Counted from the first letter of the stretch, positions 1-6,658 are shown. The stretch is 6,759 nt of DNA from Deltaproteobacteria bacterium (GCA_030620895.1 JAUXIU010000060.1:1-6759), one strand, 5' to 3'. Notes: generated by a model from the sequence alone, not told the origin. Program-made: numbers and translations.

Positions 1-34
1 ATCCTATATCGTCTACGAGAAGTGCCTTTTTCAT
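1..34 (-). CDS. Start of a divergent gene, possibly a response regulator (partial)
   Basis: Read on the minus strand from the CAT at 32-34, the edge of the window gives MKKALLVDDIG and then runs off. A short basic start, a hydrophobic beta strand and an acidic Asp-Asp pair is the usual opening of CheY-like receiver domains, where these aspartates help bind Mg2+ next to the phosphorylated Asp. Only 11 codons are visible, there is no strong ribosome binding site, and the phospho-acceptor region lies outside. The gene would be transcribed away from clpB. It could also be a chance reading frame. Confidence 0.4.
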   Translation of the reverse strand, partial: MKKALLVDDIG

Positions 35-101
35 TGTCTTAAAATTAACATGGTTTAAGAAGATGGTCAAGAAATTAGATGGTTTACTAAGAAGGTCAGG
101 C

Positions 102-136
102 AGTTGCGGGTTATGAGTTTCGGGTTTCGGGTTAAG
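102..136 (+). repeat. Array of five 7-nt words, RGTTNCG type (upstream arm)
   Basis: Five consecutive 7-nt units in perfect register, at 102, 109, 116, 123 and 130. Examples are agttgcg (first) and ggtttcg (fourth). GTT at word positions 2-4 and the final G are present in every unit; the first base is always A or G and the middle varies. The array ends 15 nt before the ORF at 152. Its words are the reverse complement type of those at 232-266 and 6659-6714. Confidence 0.8.
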
Positions 137-151
137 AAAGAGAAAGAATGA

Positions 152-268
152 ATGAAAAGTTATAAGGGTTTAGAGATTTACAAGTTGTCGTACGATCTGG
201 CTATTAAAATGCCTGGAATGTCATTAAAACACGCAACACGTAACACTCAACACGTAACTCGAAATTGA
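152..268 (+). pseudogene. Truncated four-helix-bundle (23S rRNA intervening-sequence type) ORF
   Basis: A 38-residue reading frame begins MKSYKGLEIYKLSYDLAIKM and reaches MSLK at residues 23-26. This resembles the first helix of the four-helix-bundle family that includes S23, the protein encoded in intervening sequences of some bacterial 23S rRNA genes; the wider fold also includes Avd of diversity-generating retroelements. Family members are normally around 110-130 residues. Here the likeness stops after MSLK (about position 229), and the remaining residues (HATRN...) are simply the 7-nt array at 232-266 read as codons, up to a TGA. There is no strong ribosome binding site. It is best read as a 5' remnant whose body has been replaced by the array. 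A functional short peptide cannot be excluded. Family assignment is from recalled family sequence, not a search. Confidence 0.6.
232..266 (+). repeat. Array of five 7-nt words, CGNAACY type (downstream arm)
   Basis: Five 7-nt units in perfect register at 232, 239, 246, 253 and 260, for example cgcaaca (first) and cgtaact (fourth); the fifth, cgaaatt, is the most diverged. The consensus is the reverse complement of the array at 102-136, and the unit number is the same. Paired in hairpin order, the units match at roughly four to five of seven positions, so any stem would be imperfect. The array overlaps the 3' end of the truncated ORF. Confidence 0.8.
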
Positions 269-288
269 CAAAGCAACCCATAGCGTTC

Positions 289-317
289 TTGACAAAGAGG
301 GCATTGGGCTCTAAATT
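289..317 (+). promoter_or_regulatory. Probable promoter for clpB (sigma-70 type)
   Basis: A perfect TTGACA at 289-294 is followed after exactly 17 nt by TAAATT at 312-317 (four of six to TATAAT), leaving a leader of about 20 nt before ATG 342. The same layout, CTTGACAAA with TAAAGT after a 17-nt spacer, lies before hsp20. No CIRCE inverted repeat is seen and there is no CCCCAT-type sigma-32 minus-10 at the right distance. Heat control, if any, is therefore not evident from the promoter bases. Confidence 0.5.
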
Positions 318-341
318 TATATTAAGGTAGAAGGAGAATTT

Positions 342-2933
342 ATGCGTCTAGATAGATTTACAATAAAATCCCAGGAAGCCTTAAACGAGGCACAATCTAT
401 AGCTGAAAGGCAACAGAACCAGGAAGTGACAGTCGAACATCTGCTCATGGCCCTTATAAAGCAGGAGGGCGGTATAGTAGCCCCGATACTAAGTAAAGTT
501 GGGACGAATGTTGGATTGATAAATGGACAGCTTGAGGAAGCCATAAACAGACTTCCGAAGGTTAGCGGTACTGGCGGGGATATGTATATGTCACAGAGGC
601 TTAAGAAGGTTCTGGATAATGCCTTCAAGGAGGTTCAAGATCTGAAGGATGAGTTTGTTTCAACAGAACATATACTTATATCTATCGCAGGTGAAAAGGA
701 TGGAGAGGCTGCGTCGATACTGTCGGGCCAGGGTGTAAATAGGGAGGTGATCCTTAAGGCTATGACATCTATAAGAGGATCCCAGAGGGTAACTGACCAG
801 ATGCCTGAGGAGAAGTATCAGGCTTTATTGAAATATACAAGAGATCTCATAGAGTTAGCACGGCGCGGGAAACTCGACCCAGTTATAGGGAGAGATGATG
901 AGATCAGGAGAGTCATACAGGTGCTTTCAAGAAGAACTAAGAATAACCCTGTCTTGATAGGAGAGGCAGGCGTTGGTAAGACGGCTATTGCTGAAGGGCT
1001 GGCACAGAGGATAGTCTCAGGTGATGTGCCGGATACCCTTAAAAACAAAAGGTTCCTTGCCCTCGATCTCGGTTCCATGATTGCGGGTACAAAGTATAGA
1101 GGTGAATTTGAGGATAGATTAAAGGCGCTTCTAAAGGAGATAGATGAGGCTGAGGGTGGTGTAATCCTCTTTATAGATGAGTTGCATACCCTTGTAGGTG
1201 CAGGTGCGGCAGAAGGTGCAATGGATGCTTCAAATATGCTAAAGCCTGCACTTGCAAGGGGTGAGTTGCGGTGTGTGGGGGCTACAACACTTGATGAATA
1301 CAGGAAGAATATAGAGAAGGATGCTGCACTGGAGCGGAGATTTCAGCCAATCTATGTGGGTGAACCTACTGTGGAGGATACGATTGCAATACTCAGAGGT
1401 CTCAAGGAGAGATATGAGGTCCATCATGGTGTAAGAATCGCGGATTCTGCTATCATCGCTGCCGGTACCCTATCTAATCGTTATATAACGGGCAGGTTTC
1501 TGCCTGATAAAGCCATAGACCTTATCGATGAGGCAGCCTCAAGTTTAAGGATTGAGATAGACAGTATGCCTACTGAGATAGATGAGGTAGAAAGGCGCAT
1601 TACACAGCTTGAGATAGAAAAGCAGGCGTTAAGGAAAGAGACTGACAAGACATCGCTTGAGAGGTTGGAGGGTATAGAGAAAGAGATAGCAGAGCTAAAG
1701 GAAAAGAGTGGAGCCTTAAAGATTCACTGGGAGAATGAAAAGGAGATAATACGAGGAATAAGAGAGACAAAAGAGAAGATTGAGGATACTAAACTAAAGG
1801 CATCGCAAGCAGAAAGAAGTGGAGACCTCGGACGGGCAGCGGAGCTCAAGTATGGTATTATGACACAACTCCAGAAAGAACTGGAGAAGTGGCATGGAAA
1901 ACTCTCTAAGCTTCAGGATAAAGAACGGATGCTCAAAGAAGAGGTAGATGCTGAGGATATTGCTGAGGTTGTCTCAAAGTGGAGCGGTATTCCAGTTTCA
2001 AGGATGATGGAGGGAGAGAGGGAGAAGCTCTTGAAGATGGAGGAGAGGTTGAAGAAGAGGGTCGTGGGTCAAGGTGAGGCTATAAATGTGGTCTCTAATG
2101 CCGTGAGGAGGGCGAGGACAGGACTTCAGGATATAAATCGTCCGATAGGGTCTTTCATATTCCTTGGACCGACCGGTGTAGGAAAGACTGAAACAGCAAG
2201 GGCATTGGCGGAGTTCCTCTTCGATGATGAGCAGGCGATGGTCAGGATTGACATGAGCGAGTTTATGGAGAAGCATTCCATAGCAAGATTAATAGGTGCA
2301 CCGCCAGGCTATGTTGGTTATGAGGAGGGCGGCTATCTTACTGAGGCTGTGCGCAGGAGGCCTTATTCTGTCCTTCTCTTCGATGAAATAGAGAAGGCAC
2401 ATCAAGATGTCTTTAATATTCTTCTCCAGATACTTGATGATGGAAGACTTACAGACGGTCATGGCAGGACCGTTGATTTCAAAAACACCGTGATAATAAT
2501 GACCTCAAATATCGGAAGTCAATTCCTCACAAATCTCGGTGAGAAGGAATATGAAGAGATTAGAAGACGGGTAATGGATGCTGTGAGAAGTTCATTTAAA
2601 CCGGAATTTATTAACAGGATAGATGACATAGTAATATTTCACCCATTGACGATAGAGCATATTAAAGCAATCGTTGATATCCAGTTAGAGAGGTTAAAGT
2701 CCCTTTTGAGAGAGAAGAAGATGGAGCTTGACCTAAAAGATGGTGCGAAGGAGTATCTGGCAGAGATTGGTTATGACCAGTCTTATGGGGCCAGACCGTT
2801 GAAGAGACTAATACAGAAGGAGATTCAGGATGGTATTGCTATCAGGATACTGGACGGTGAGTATAGAGAGGGCGACTGTATTGTGGTAGATGCCATAGAT
2901 GGTAAGATAGTATTCAAACCGGTTGAGAGATAA
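342..2933 (+). CDS. clpB: ATP-dependent protein disaggregase ClpB (Hsp104 family)
   Basis: Cytoplasmic hexameric AAA+ machine that pulls proteins out of aggregates by threading them through its pore, working with DnaK/DnaJ and small heat-shock proteins. At 863 residues it has the full family length. Visible parts: N-terminal substrate domain (about 1-145); first AAA+ module with Walker A GEAGVGKT (207-214), pore loop KYRGEFE (251-257), Walker B ending IDE (278-280) and arginine pair R332/R333; the ClpB-specific M domain coiled coil (about 410-530, including [15 protein letters not shown]); second module with Walker A GPTGVGKT (609-616), pore loop GYVGYEEGG (656-664), Walker B LLFDE (678-682), FINRID (R759) and sensor-2 GARPL (816-820). 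The long M domain and the order of parts separate it from ClpA and ClpC. The start is fixed by AAGGAG at 331-336, 5 nt before the ATG. No key residue is missing. It lies 376 nt upstream of hsp20 and has its own promoter. Confidence 0.98.
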   Translation: MRLDRFTIKSQEALNEAQSIAERQQNQEVTVEHLLMALIKQEGGIVAPILSKVGTNVGLINGQLEEAINRLPKVSGTGGDMYMSQRLKKVLDNAFKEVQDLKDEFVSTEHILISIAGEKDGEAASILSGQGVNREVILKAMTSIRGSQRVTDQMPEEKYQALLKYTRDLIELARRGKLDPVIGRDDEIRRVIQVLSRRTKNNPVLIGEAGVGKTAIAEGLAQRIVSGDVPDTLKNKRFLALDLGSMIAGTKYRGEFEDRLKALLKEIDEAEGGVILFIDELHTLVGAGAAEGAMDASNMLKPALARGELRCVGATTLDEYRKNIEKDAALERRFQPIYVGEPTVEDTIAILRGLKERYEVHHGVRIADSAIIAAGTLSNRYITGRFLPDKAIDLIDEAASSLRIEIDSMPTEIDEVERRITQLEIEKQALRKETDKTSLERLEGIEKEIAELKEKSGALKIHWENEKEIIRGIRETKEKIEDTKLKASQAERSGDLGRAAELKYGIMTQLQKELEKWHGKLSKLQDKERMLKEEVDAEDIAEVVSKWSGIPVSRMMEGEREKLLKMEERLKKRVVGQGEAINVVSNAVRRARTGLQDINRPIGSFIFLGPTGVGKTETARALAEFLFDDEQAMVRIDMSEFMEKHSIARLIGAPPGYVGYEEGGYLTEAVRRRPYSVLLFDEIEKAHQDVFNILLQILDDGRLTDGHGRTVDFKNTVIIMTSNIGSQFLTNLGEKEYEEIRRRVMDAVRSSFKPEFINRIDDIVIFHPLTIEHIKAIVDIQLERLKSLLREKKMELDLKDGAKEYLAEIGYDQSYGARPLKRLIQKEIQDGIAIRILDGEYREGDCIVVDAIDGKIVFKPVER

Positions 2934-2956
2934 AAGAGGGACAGATTATGGTTCGT

Positions 2957-2999
2957 TCGTAAGAAAGTGAAGCTCCCGCTTACAAGGCGGGGCTTACGA
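2957..2999. other. Nested inverted repeat (possible RNA hairpin) after clpB
   Basis: An inner stem pairs AAGCTCCCGC (2970-2979) with GCGGGGCTT (2987-2995), with one bulged base and a G-T pair, over a 7-nt loop. An alternative outer pairing matches TCGTAAG (2957-2963) with CTTACGA (2993-2999) and shares bases 2993-2995 with the inner stem, so the two compete at that point. No T-run follows on either strand, so it is not a classical intrinsic terminator, although it sits 23 nt after the clpB stop where a transcript end would be expected. It could protect the 3' end of the clpB mRNA or be part of a small structured RNA. Confidence 0.5.
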
Positions 3000-3000
3000 G

Positions 3001-3072
3001 AAAGGAAGATTTACCTTTTATAGAGGTGGCATTCTTTCCCGCTCACAGAGTGGGGCATGTTGCCAGCACCTC
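3001..3072 (+). other. Compact stem-loops: possible structured RNA between clpB and hsp20
   Basis: A small hairpin pairs AAAGG (3001-3005) with CCTTT (3014-3018). Then GAGGTG (3023-3028) can pair with CACCTC (3067-3072), enclosing a second hairpin in which TCCCGCTC (3037-3044) pairs with GAGTGGGG (3048-3055) around a 3-nt ACA loop. The two nested stems resemble a folded RNA or a small palindromic mobile repeat rather than random spacer. It is too far (about 240 nt) from the hsp20 start, and upstream of its likely promoter, to act as an RNA thermometer on that gene. Confidence 0.35.
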
Positions 3073-3102
3073 GTTGCTTTAGATGGTTTAAACATTGGAA
3101 AC

Positions 3103-3185
3103 ATGAATTATGAATCATGAATTAGGAATTAGGGTTTTTTGCAAGTTGTTTTGTTTTGAATTTTGGATCTCGAGATTAGGATTTA
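3103..3185 (+). repeat. Degenerate 7-nt word array, GAATTAG type
   Basis: Seven-nt periodicity around a GRATTWN word. A first block starts at 3103 with atgaatt, atgaatc, and continues in register to about 3137. After a T-rich break, a second block in the same orientation, shifted in phase, runs from about 3158 to 3185 (gaatttt, then ggatctc, gagatta and ggattta). No inverted partner and no four-helix-bundle ORF are present. Together with the stem-loops at 2957-3072 and the promoter at 3243-3271 this accounts for most of the 376-nt gap; 3073-3102 and 3186-3242 hold nothing I recognise. Confidence 0.5.
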
Positions 3186-3242
3186 TCTGTTATTTTAATA
3201 CAAATGTTTCATTCGACTAAAGTGCAACAAATATTATCAACC

Positions 3243-3271
3243 TTGACAAAAATAACATTATAAAATAAAGT
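3243..3271 (+). promoter_or_regulatory. Probable promoter for hsp20 and downstream genes
   Basis: A perfect TTGACA at 3243-3248, inside CTTGACAAA, is followed by a 17-nt spacer and TAAAGT at 3266-3271, matching the arrangement before clpB. The surroundings are very A+T rich, and TATAAA (3259-3264) and TATTTA (3271-3276) are alternative minus-10 candidates with poorer spacing. It would drive the run hsp20-DUF1844-htrA-ubiX. Confidence 0.5.
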
Positions 3272-3309
3272 ATTTATATAAAAAGAGATAGAAAGGAATA
3301 GAAGATTTT

Positions 3310-3750
3310 ATGCCAAGATGGGATCCATTTAAAGAATTTATCTCTATCCAGGAAAGAATCGACAATATGTTTGATGAGGTTTCTTTGAAGGACCGGAGTT
3401 GTAGTGGGGTATCTTATGGTGTATGGTCACCTCCTGTAGATATCTATGAAACAGAGGATGAAATTATTATGAAAGCGGAACTCCCGGGGTTGGACAAGGA
3501 TGATTTTAGTATCGAGGTCAAGGACAATACCATTATCCTGCAGGGTGAAAGGAAGTTTAAGAAGAATCTTAAAGAGGAAAATTATAACCGTATGGAGAGA
3601 CCCTATGGTATGTTCAAGAGGATATTTAACCTCCCAAACACCGTGGACAGGGATGAAGTAAAGGCGCACTATGAGGGTGGTGTGCTTGAAATTATGGTTC
3701 CAAAGGCCATTGAGCCAAAACCTGAGAAGATAGAAGTAGAAATTGAATAA
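3310..3750 (+). CDS. Small heat-shock protein, Hsp20/alpha-crystallin family
   Basis: ATP-independent cytoplasmic holdase that forms oligomers and binds unfolding proteins, keeping them accessible to DnaK and ClpB. The 146 residues are typical. An N-terminal arm (WDPFKEFISIQERIDNMFDE, residues 4-23) precedes the alpha-crystallin domain, which starts at the tryptophan of WSPPVDIYETEDEI (about residue 39) and includes KAELPGL, ERPYGMFKRIFNLP and the closing GVLEIMVPKA. The C-terminal tail IEVEIE provides an IxV/VxI motif of the kind that links dimers into oligomers. The start ATG has a GAAAGGA stretch 12 nt upstream, a long spacing for a Shine-Dalgarno site. It is 15 nt ahead of the DUF1844 gene and probably cotranscribed with it. 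Family certain; a specific name such as ibpA or hspA cannot be assigned. Confidence 0.96.
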   Translation: MPRWDPFKEFISIQERIDNMFDEVSLKDRSCSGVSYGVWSPPVDIYETEDEIIMKAELPGLDKDDFSIEVKDNTIILQGERKFKKNLKEENYNRMERPYGMFKRIFNLPNTVDRDEVKAHYEGGVLEIMVPKAIEPKPEKIEVEIE

Positions 3751-3765
3751 AAGGGGATATCGTAT

Positions 3766-4173
3766 ATGGAAGAAGAGGGTTTCAAGGTTGTAGATAAGAG
3801 GAGATTTACCCCTGAAGGAGAGCCTTCAGAGATTAAAGGTGAGGAGACTCAAGATTCTTATGCTGAAACTAAGGGGGCTGAAAAACATGAAGAACCGGCT
3901 GATACTGGCAAAGAACCTTCCGAAGCTCTCCCCCCACCTGACTTTACAACACTTGTAGTTTCACTGGGTGCGTCAGCATTAATGTGCCTTGGGGATACTC
4001 CTAACCCAGATTCTGAAAAGCATGAAAAAAACCTCAAACTCGCCAGGCATACCATAGATATAATAGAGATGTTAGGAGAAAAGACAAAGGGGAATCTCAC
4101 CAGCGCTGAGAGTAACGTTATTAGAGATCTACTTAATGATTTGAAAATGAGATATGTTAGGGTTACAGGTTAA
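3766..4173 (+). CDS. DUF1844 family protein of unknown function
   Basis: A 135-residue protein with two parts. Residues 1-62 are charged, rich in Glu, Lys and Pro and probably disordered, opening with FKVVDKRRF as many members do. Residues about 64-133 carry the conserved family core: DFTTLVVSLGASALMCLG, then NLKLARHTIDIIEML, EKTKGNLT and DLKMRYV, which looks largely helical. No catalytic motif, signal peptide or clear membrane segment is seen; the hydrophobic stretch near 66-77 is short. The start is supported by AAGGGG (3751-3756), 9 nt before the ATG. The gene sits 15 nt after hsp20 and 59 nt before htrA, which suggests shared expression with stress genes. A role in protein quality control would be inference from position only; the molecular function is unknown. 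Confidence 0.9.
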   Translation: MEEEGFKVVDKRRFTPEGEPSEIKGEETQDSYAETKGAEKHEEPADTGKEPSEALPPPDFTTLVVSLGASALMCLGDTPNPDSEKHEKNLKLARHTIDIIEMLGEKTKGNLTSAESNVIRDLLNDLKMRYVRVTG

Positions 4174-4232
4174 GGAGTTGATCAAAATACATAAAGAGGA
4201 TTAATTATTAAAGGGAAGGAGAAAAGGGTTAG

Positions 4233-5717
4233 ATGAGAGTCTTTAAGGAAAGAAGGTATGGGATATTGTCGCTTATTACTGTAGGATTTATATCCCTCTT
4301 TCTTGGGGTGGCTATCAGTATTAAGCTGGATCTTGCCCAATCCACATCGGCCCAGAATTTCTGGAAGGAGGATGGCGGAGAGTTGGTCTCTATTACTCCG
4401 ACCTCTTTTACAGAACTGGCAATTAATTTAACACCTGCTGTTGTCAACATATCTACCACACAGATAATCAAGACAAGGCCAATGGCTCCTTTTCCGGAGT
4501 TTAGATTTCCTTTTGAGGAGTTTTTCGGTGATGAGTTTCGAGATTATTTTGGTGATCATCATCAAGAGTTTAAGAGACAGAGCCTCGGTTCTGGTTTCAT
4601 GATAAATAGAGACGGTTATATACTTACCAATTACCATGTCATTGAGAATGCGGAGGAGATAATCGTTACACTCGCTGGGGGGAAGGATGAGTATAAGGCG
4701 AAGGTTATTGGTAAGGATTCAAAGCTTGATATCGCCCTTATCAAGATAGATGCAGAGGATGAACTTCCCATTGCGATCCTAGGTAATTCCAATGAACTTG
4801 ATATAGGGGCGTGGGTCATCGCGATAGGGAACCCATTCGGTCTTGGTGGTACAGTAACCGCGGGGATAGTGAGTGCAAAAGGCAGGATTATTGGAGCAGG
4901 CCCGTATGATAACTTTATCCAGACAGATGCCTCTATAAACCCAGGAAATAGCGGAGGTCCGCTCTTTAATATGAAAGGGGAGGTTGTCGGTATAAATACC
5001 GCAATTGTAGCAGGAGGGGAGGGGATTGGATTTGCTATTCCAATAAATATGGTGAAGGATATACTCCTTCAGTTAAAGAAAGAGGGTAAGGTTACCAGAG
5101 GATGGATAGGGGTAAGCATCCAGGGGGTTACCTCTGAACTTGCACAGTCTTTTGGTATCGAAGAGAGGAAAGGGGCTTTGGTGTCATCTGTTAATGAAGG
5201 TGAACCGGCTGATAGAGCAGGTATAAGATCTGGCGATATTATAGTTAAGTTTGACGATAAAGAGATAAATGAGATGAGTGATCTTCCCCGGATTGTAGCT
5301 GCTACGCCACCTGGTAAGACAGTAAAGGTGAAGGGCATAAGGGATGGGAAGGAGAAGGTTTTTACATTGACCGTGGCAAAGAAGAGGGAGGAAGGCGAAA
5401 CTATCGCAAGGGAAGATGAGGAAACCGCCATAGAAGGTAAGCTGGGCCTGTCTGTGCAAACGATAACGCCTGAGGTGGCCAGAAGGTTGAGACTCAAGGA
5501 TACCAAAGGGGTTTTTGTTTCATCTGTAAAGCCAGGAAGCCCCTCTGCGATGGCCGGTTTGAGGCGTGGTGATATAATAAAAGGTGTTAATAAAAGGGAG
5601 ATTAACGACACAGAGGATTACAGAAAAGCCATGAAAGCTGCCGCTAAAGAAGGCTTGGTTCGCTTCCTGATTTACAGGGGAGGCAATAGGTTTTATGTAG
5701 CCATTAGAATAAAGTAG
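4233..5717 (+). CDS. Periplasmic serine protease, HtrA/DegP/DegQ family
   Basis: Degrades or holds misfolded envelope proteins in the periplasm. The 494 residues comprise an N-terminal membrane segment (about 10-30) after a basic start (MRVFKERR), either an uncleaved anchor or a signal peptide with a possible cut near TSA-Q (residue 40); a trypsin-like domain with His135 in TNYHV, Asp166 in LDIAL and Ser240 in GNSGGP, a complete triad; and two PDZ domains (about 290-380 and 402-492), each with a GD-I-I-K/V core (GDIIVKF, GDIIKGV). A phenylalanine-rich stretch at 86-106 matches the flexible LA-loop region of DegP relatives. Two PDZ domains place it with DegP/DegQ rather than one-PDZ DegS. AAGGAG at 4216-4221 lies 11 nt before the ATG, with a second purine stretch nearer. 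It follows DUF1844 and is 7 nt from ubiX. Whether the orthologue is degP or degQ cannot be told here. Confidence 0.97.
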   Translation: MRVFKERRYGILSLITVGFISLFLGVAISIKLDLAQSTSAQNFWKEDGGELVSITPTSFTELAINLTPAVVNISTTQIIKTRPMAPFPEFRFPFEEFFGDEFRDYFGDHHQEFKRQSLGSGFMINRDGYILTNYHVIENAEEIIVTLAGGKDEYKAKVIGKDSKLDIALIKIDAEDELPIAILGNSNELDIGAWVIAIGNPFGLGGTVTAGIVSAKGRIIGAGPYDNFIQTDASINPGNSGGPLFNMKGEVVGINTAIVAGGEGIGFAIPINMVKDILLQLKKEGKVTRGWIGVSIQGVTSELAQSFGIEERKGALVSSVNEGEPADRAGIRSGDIIVKFDDKEINEMSDLPRIVAATPPGKTVKVKGIRDGKEKVFTLTVAKKREEGETIAREDEETAIEGKLGLSVQTITPEVARRLRLKDTKGVFVSSVKPGSPSAMAGLRRGDIIKGVNKREINDTEDYRKAMKAAAKEGLVRFLIYRGGNRFYVAIRIK

Positions 5718-5724
5718 CGTATAG

Positions 5725-6327
5725 ATGCAACTTGCAATTGCTATTACAGGGGCCAGTGGGACTATATACGGCCTGAGGCTTGTTAAGGAACTTCTAGGAA
5801 GGGGAGATGATGTAAGCTTAATCATCTCCCCTCCTGGCTTTATGGTGCTTAAGGAGGAGGTTGGTCTTGCCCTGGAGGGAGAGAAAGATAAGATACAGGA
5901 GACATTGAAAACCTTTCTTGGTAAAAAGGAAGGCAATCTTAAATATATTCCTTCCGATGATCTTCTCTCTCCACTCTCGAGTGGTTCTGCACTCGTAAAG
6001 CTGATGATTATCTGTCCATGTTCAATGGGCACGATTGCAAGGATAGCAGGCGGTATATCCAGCAACCTGATCGAGAGAGTTGCTGATTGTCTCCTGAAGG
6101 AGAGGGGGAGGCTCATCCTTGTGCCGAGGGAGACACCATTAAACACAATACACCTGGAGAATATGCTGAAGCTCTCTAGAATGGGTGTCTCAATAGTTCC
6201 GGCAATGCCAGGTTTCTATATTCAACCGAAAACCGTAGATGAGATGGTGAACTTTATGGTAGGGAAGATCCTCGATTCTGCTGGTATAGATAATGAGTTG
6301 TATAAGAGATGGGGTGGTAAACAGTAG
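5725..6327 (+). CDS. ubiX: UbiX-type flavin prenyltransferase
   Basis: Joins a dimethylallyl group to reduced FMN to make prenylated FMN, the cofactor of UbiD-family (de)carboxylases used in quinone and aromatic-acid metabolism. The 200-residue length is typical. The Rossmann-like start AIAITGASGTIYGLRL (residues 4-19) binds the flavin; CPCSMGTIARIA (98-109) and KERGRLILVPRETPLN (125-140) are the two most conserved blocks, with R135/E136 in the phosphate and flavin site; GFYIQP (163-168) and LYKRW (192-196) provide the Tyr and Arg that close the active site. The start is 7 nt after the htrA stop with no strong ribosome binding site, so translation may be coupled to htrA. No ubiD or menaquinone gene is in view, so the partner decarboxylase must be elsewhere. 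No intrinsic terminator follows; a 9-nt word array begins 16 nt after the stop. Confidence 0.95.
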   Translation: MQLAIAITGASGTIYGLRLVKELLGRGDDVSLIISPPGFMVLKEEVGLALEGEKDKIQETLKTFLGKKEGNLKYIPSDDLLSPLSSGSALVKLMIICPCSMGTIARIAGGISSNLIERVADCLLKERGRLILVPRETPLNTIHLENMLKLSRMGVSIVPAMPGFYIQPKTVDEMVNFMVGKILDSAGIDNELYKRWGGKQ

Positions 6328-6342
6328 TAAGGAGATAGGAAT

Positions 6343-6477
6343 GGTTTACATGGTTAGCTTAGTTTACATAGTTGACATGGTTTGTTAGGTTTATAAGTTT
6401 AACATGGTTTGTATGGTTTACATGGCTTATTAGGTTTACATGGTTAACATAGTTGACTTAGTTTACATGGTTTATAA
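6343..6477 (+). repeat. Array of fifteen 9-nt words, RGTTTACAT type (upstream arm)
   Basis: Fifteen consecutive 9-nt units with no insertion or deletion. Consensus RGTTTACAT: by my count base 4 is T in all fifteen, bases 2 and 3 are G and T in fourteen each, base 1 is G in eleven and A in four, and bases 5-9 vary (C/T at 7, A/T at 8 and 9). Five units are exactly ggtttacat or agtttacat apart from base 1 identity, scattered rather than adjacent. The array begins 16 nt after ubiX and ends 6 nt before the ORF at 6484. Because nine is a multiple of three, any reading frame through it is a three-residue repeat. Confidence 0.92.
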
Positions 6478-6483
6478 AGTATA

Positions 6484-6573
6484 ATGAAGATAAATAGGTT
6501 TGAAGATTTGGAATGCTGGCAGGAGACAAGAAAATTGGCAAACATGGTTACAAGAACTAAATTTAGACCTTAA
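6484..6573 (+). pseudogene. Second truncated four-helix-bundle (23S rRNA intervening-sequence type) ORF
   Basis: A 29-residue frame starts MKINRFEDLECWQETRKLAN and ends TRTKFRP. The RFEDLExWQxARxL pattern is the hallmark start of four-helix-bundle/S23-like proteins, which are normally four times as long. The likeness ends near MV (about position 6549), where the bases aacatggttac themselves look like the neighbouring 9-nt words; a TAA follows at 6571. No clear ribosome binding site precedes the ATG, because the upstream array runs almost up to it. It belongs to a different subgroup from the remnant at 152-268 (RFEDLECW versus SYKGLEIYKL), so the two are not simple duplicates. Most likely a remnant, though a short functional product cannot be excluded. 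Confidence 0.6.
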
Positions 6574-6577
6574 TATT

Positions 6578-6658
6578 AAGAAAACCAAGTAAACAAAATA
6601 AACAAGGCAAACAATGCAAACCATGTAAACTATGCCAACCAGGTAAACAAAGTAAACC
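6578..6658 (+). repeat. Array of nine 9-nt words, ATGTAAACY type (downstream arm)
   Basis: Nine 9-nt units in perfect register from 6578, for example atgcaaacc (6614) and atgtaaact (6623). The consensus is the reverse complement of the array at 6343-6477, so the ORF at 6484 is enclosed by inverted arrays of the same word. The units keep AAC near the end (AA at 6-7, C at 8) and vary in the first four bases. A transcript across both arms could form a long imperfect stem with the ORF in the loop. Confidence 0.9.

Noticed and set aside
48..101. Imperfect direct repeat with 29-nt spacing (GGTTTA...GGTCA twice) resembling broken 9-nt words
   Set aside because: The atggttt-like motifs are spaced 13 and 16 nt, not in 9-nt register, and the similarity is too weak to call an array, though it may be a decayed remnant.
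265..293. A first TTGACA (265-270) as the clpB minus-35
   Set aside because: No acceptable minus-10 lies at 16-18 nt; the TTGACA at 289 fits better.
2957..2999. Intrinsic terminator for clpB
   Set aside because: A G+C-rich stem exists but no T-run follows it on the plus strand, so only a structural feature is reported.
5069..5611. Long minus-strand ORF (180 codons) inside htrA
   Set aside because: It lies entirely antisense to the PDZ region of a clearly real gene and resembles no family; a codon-bias shadow.
5520..6146. Minus-strand ORF (208 codons) across the htrA-ubiX junction
   Set aside because: Antisense to two well-supported genes, no recognisable domain.
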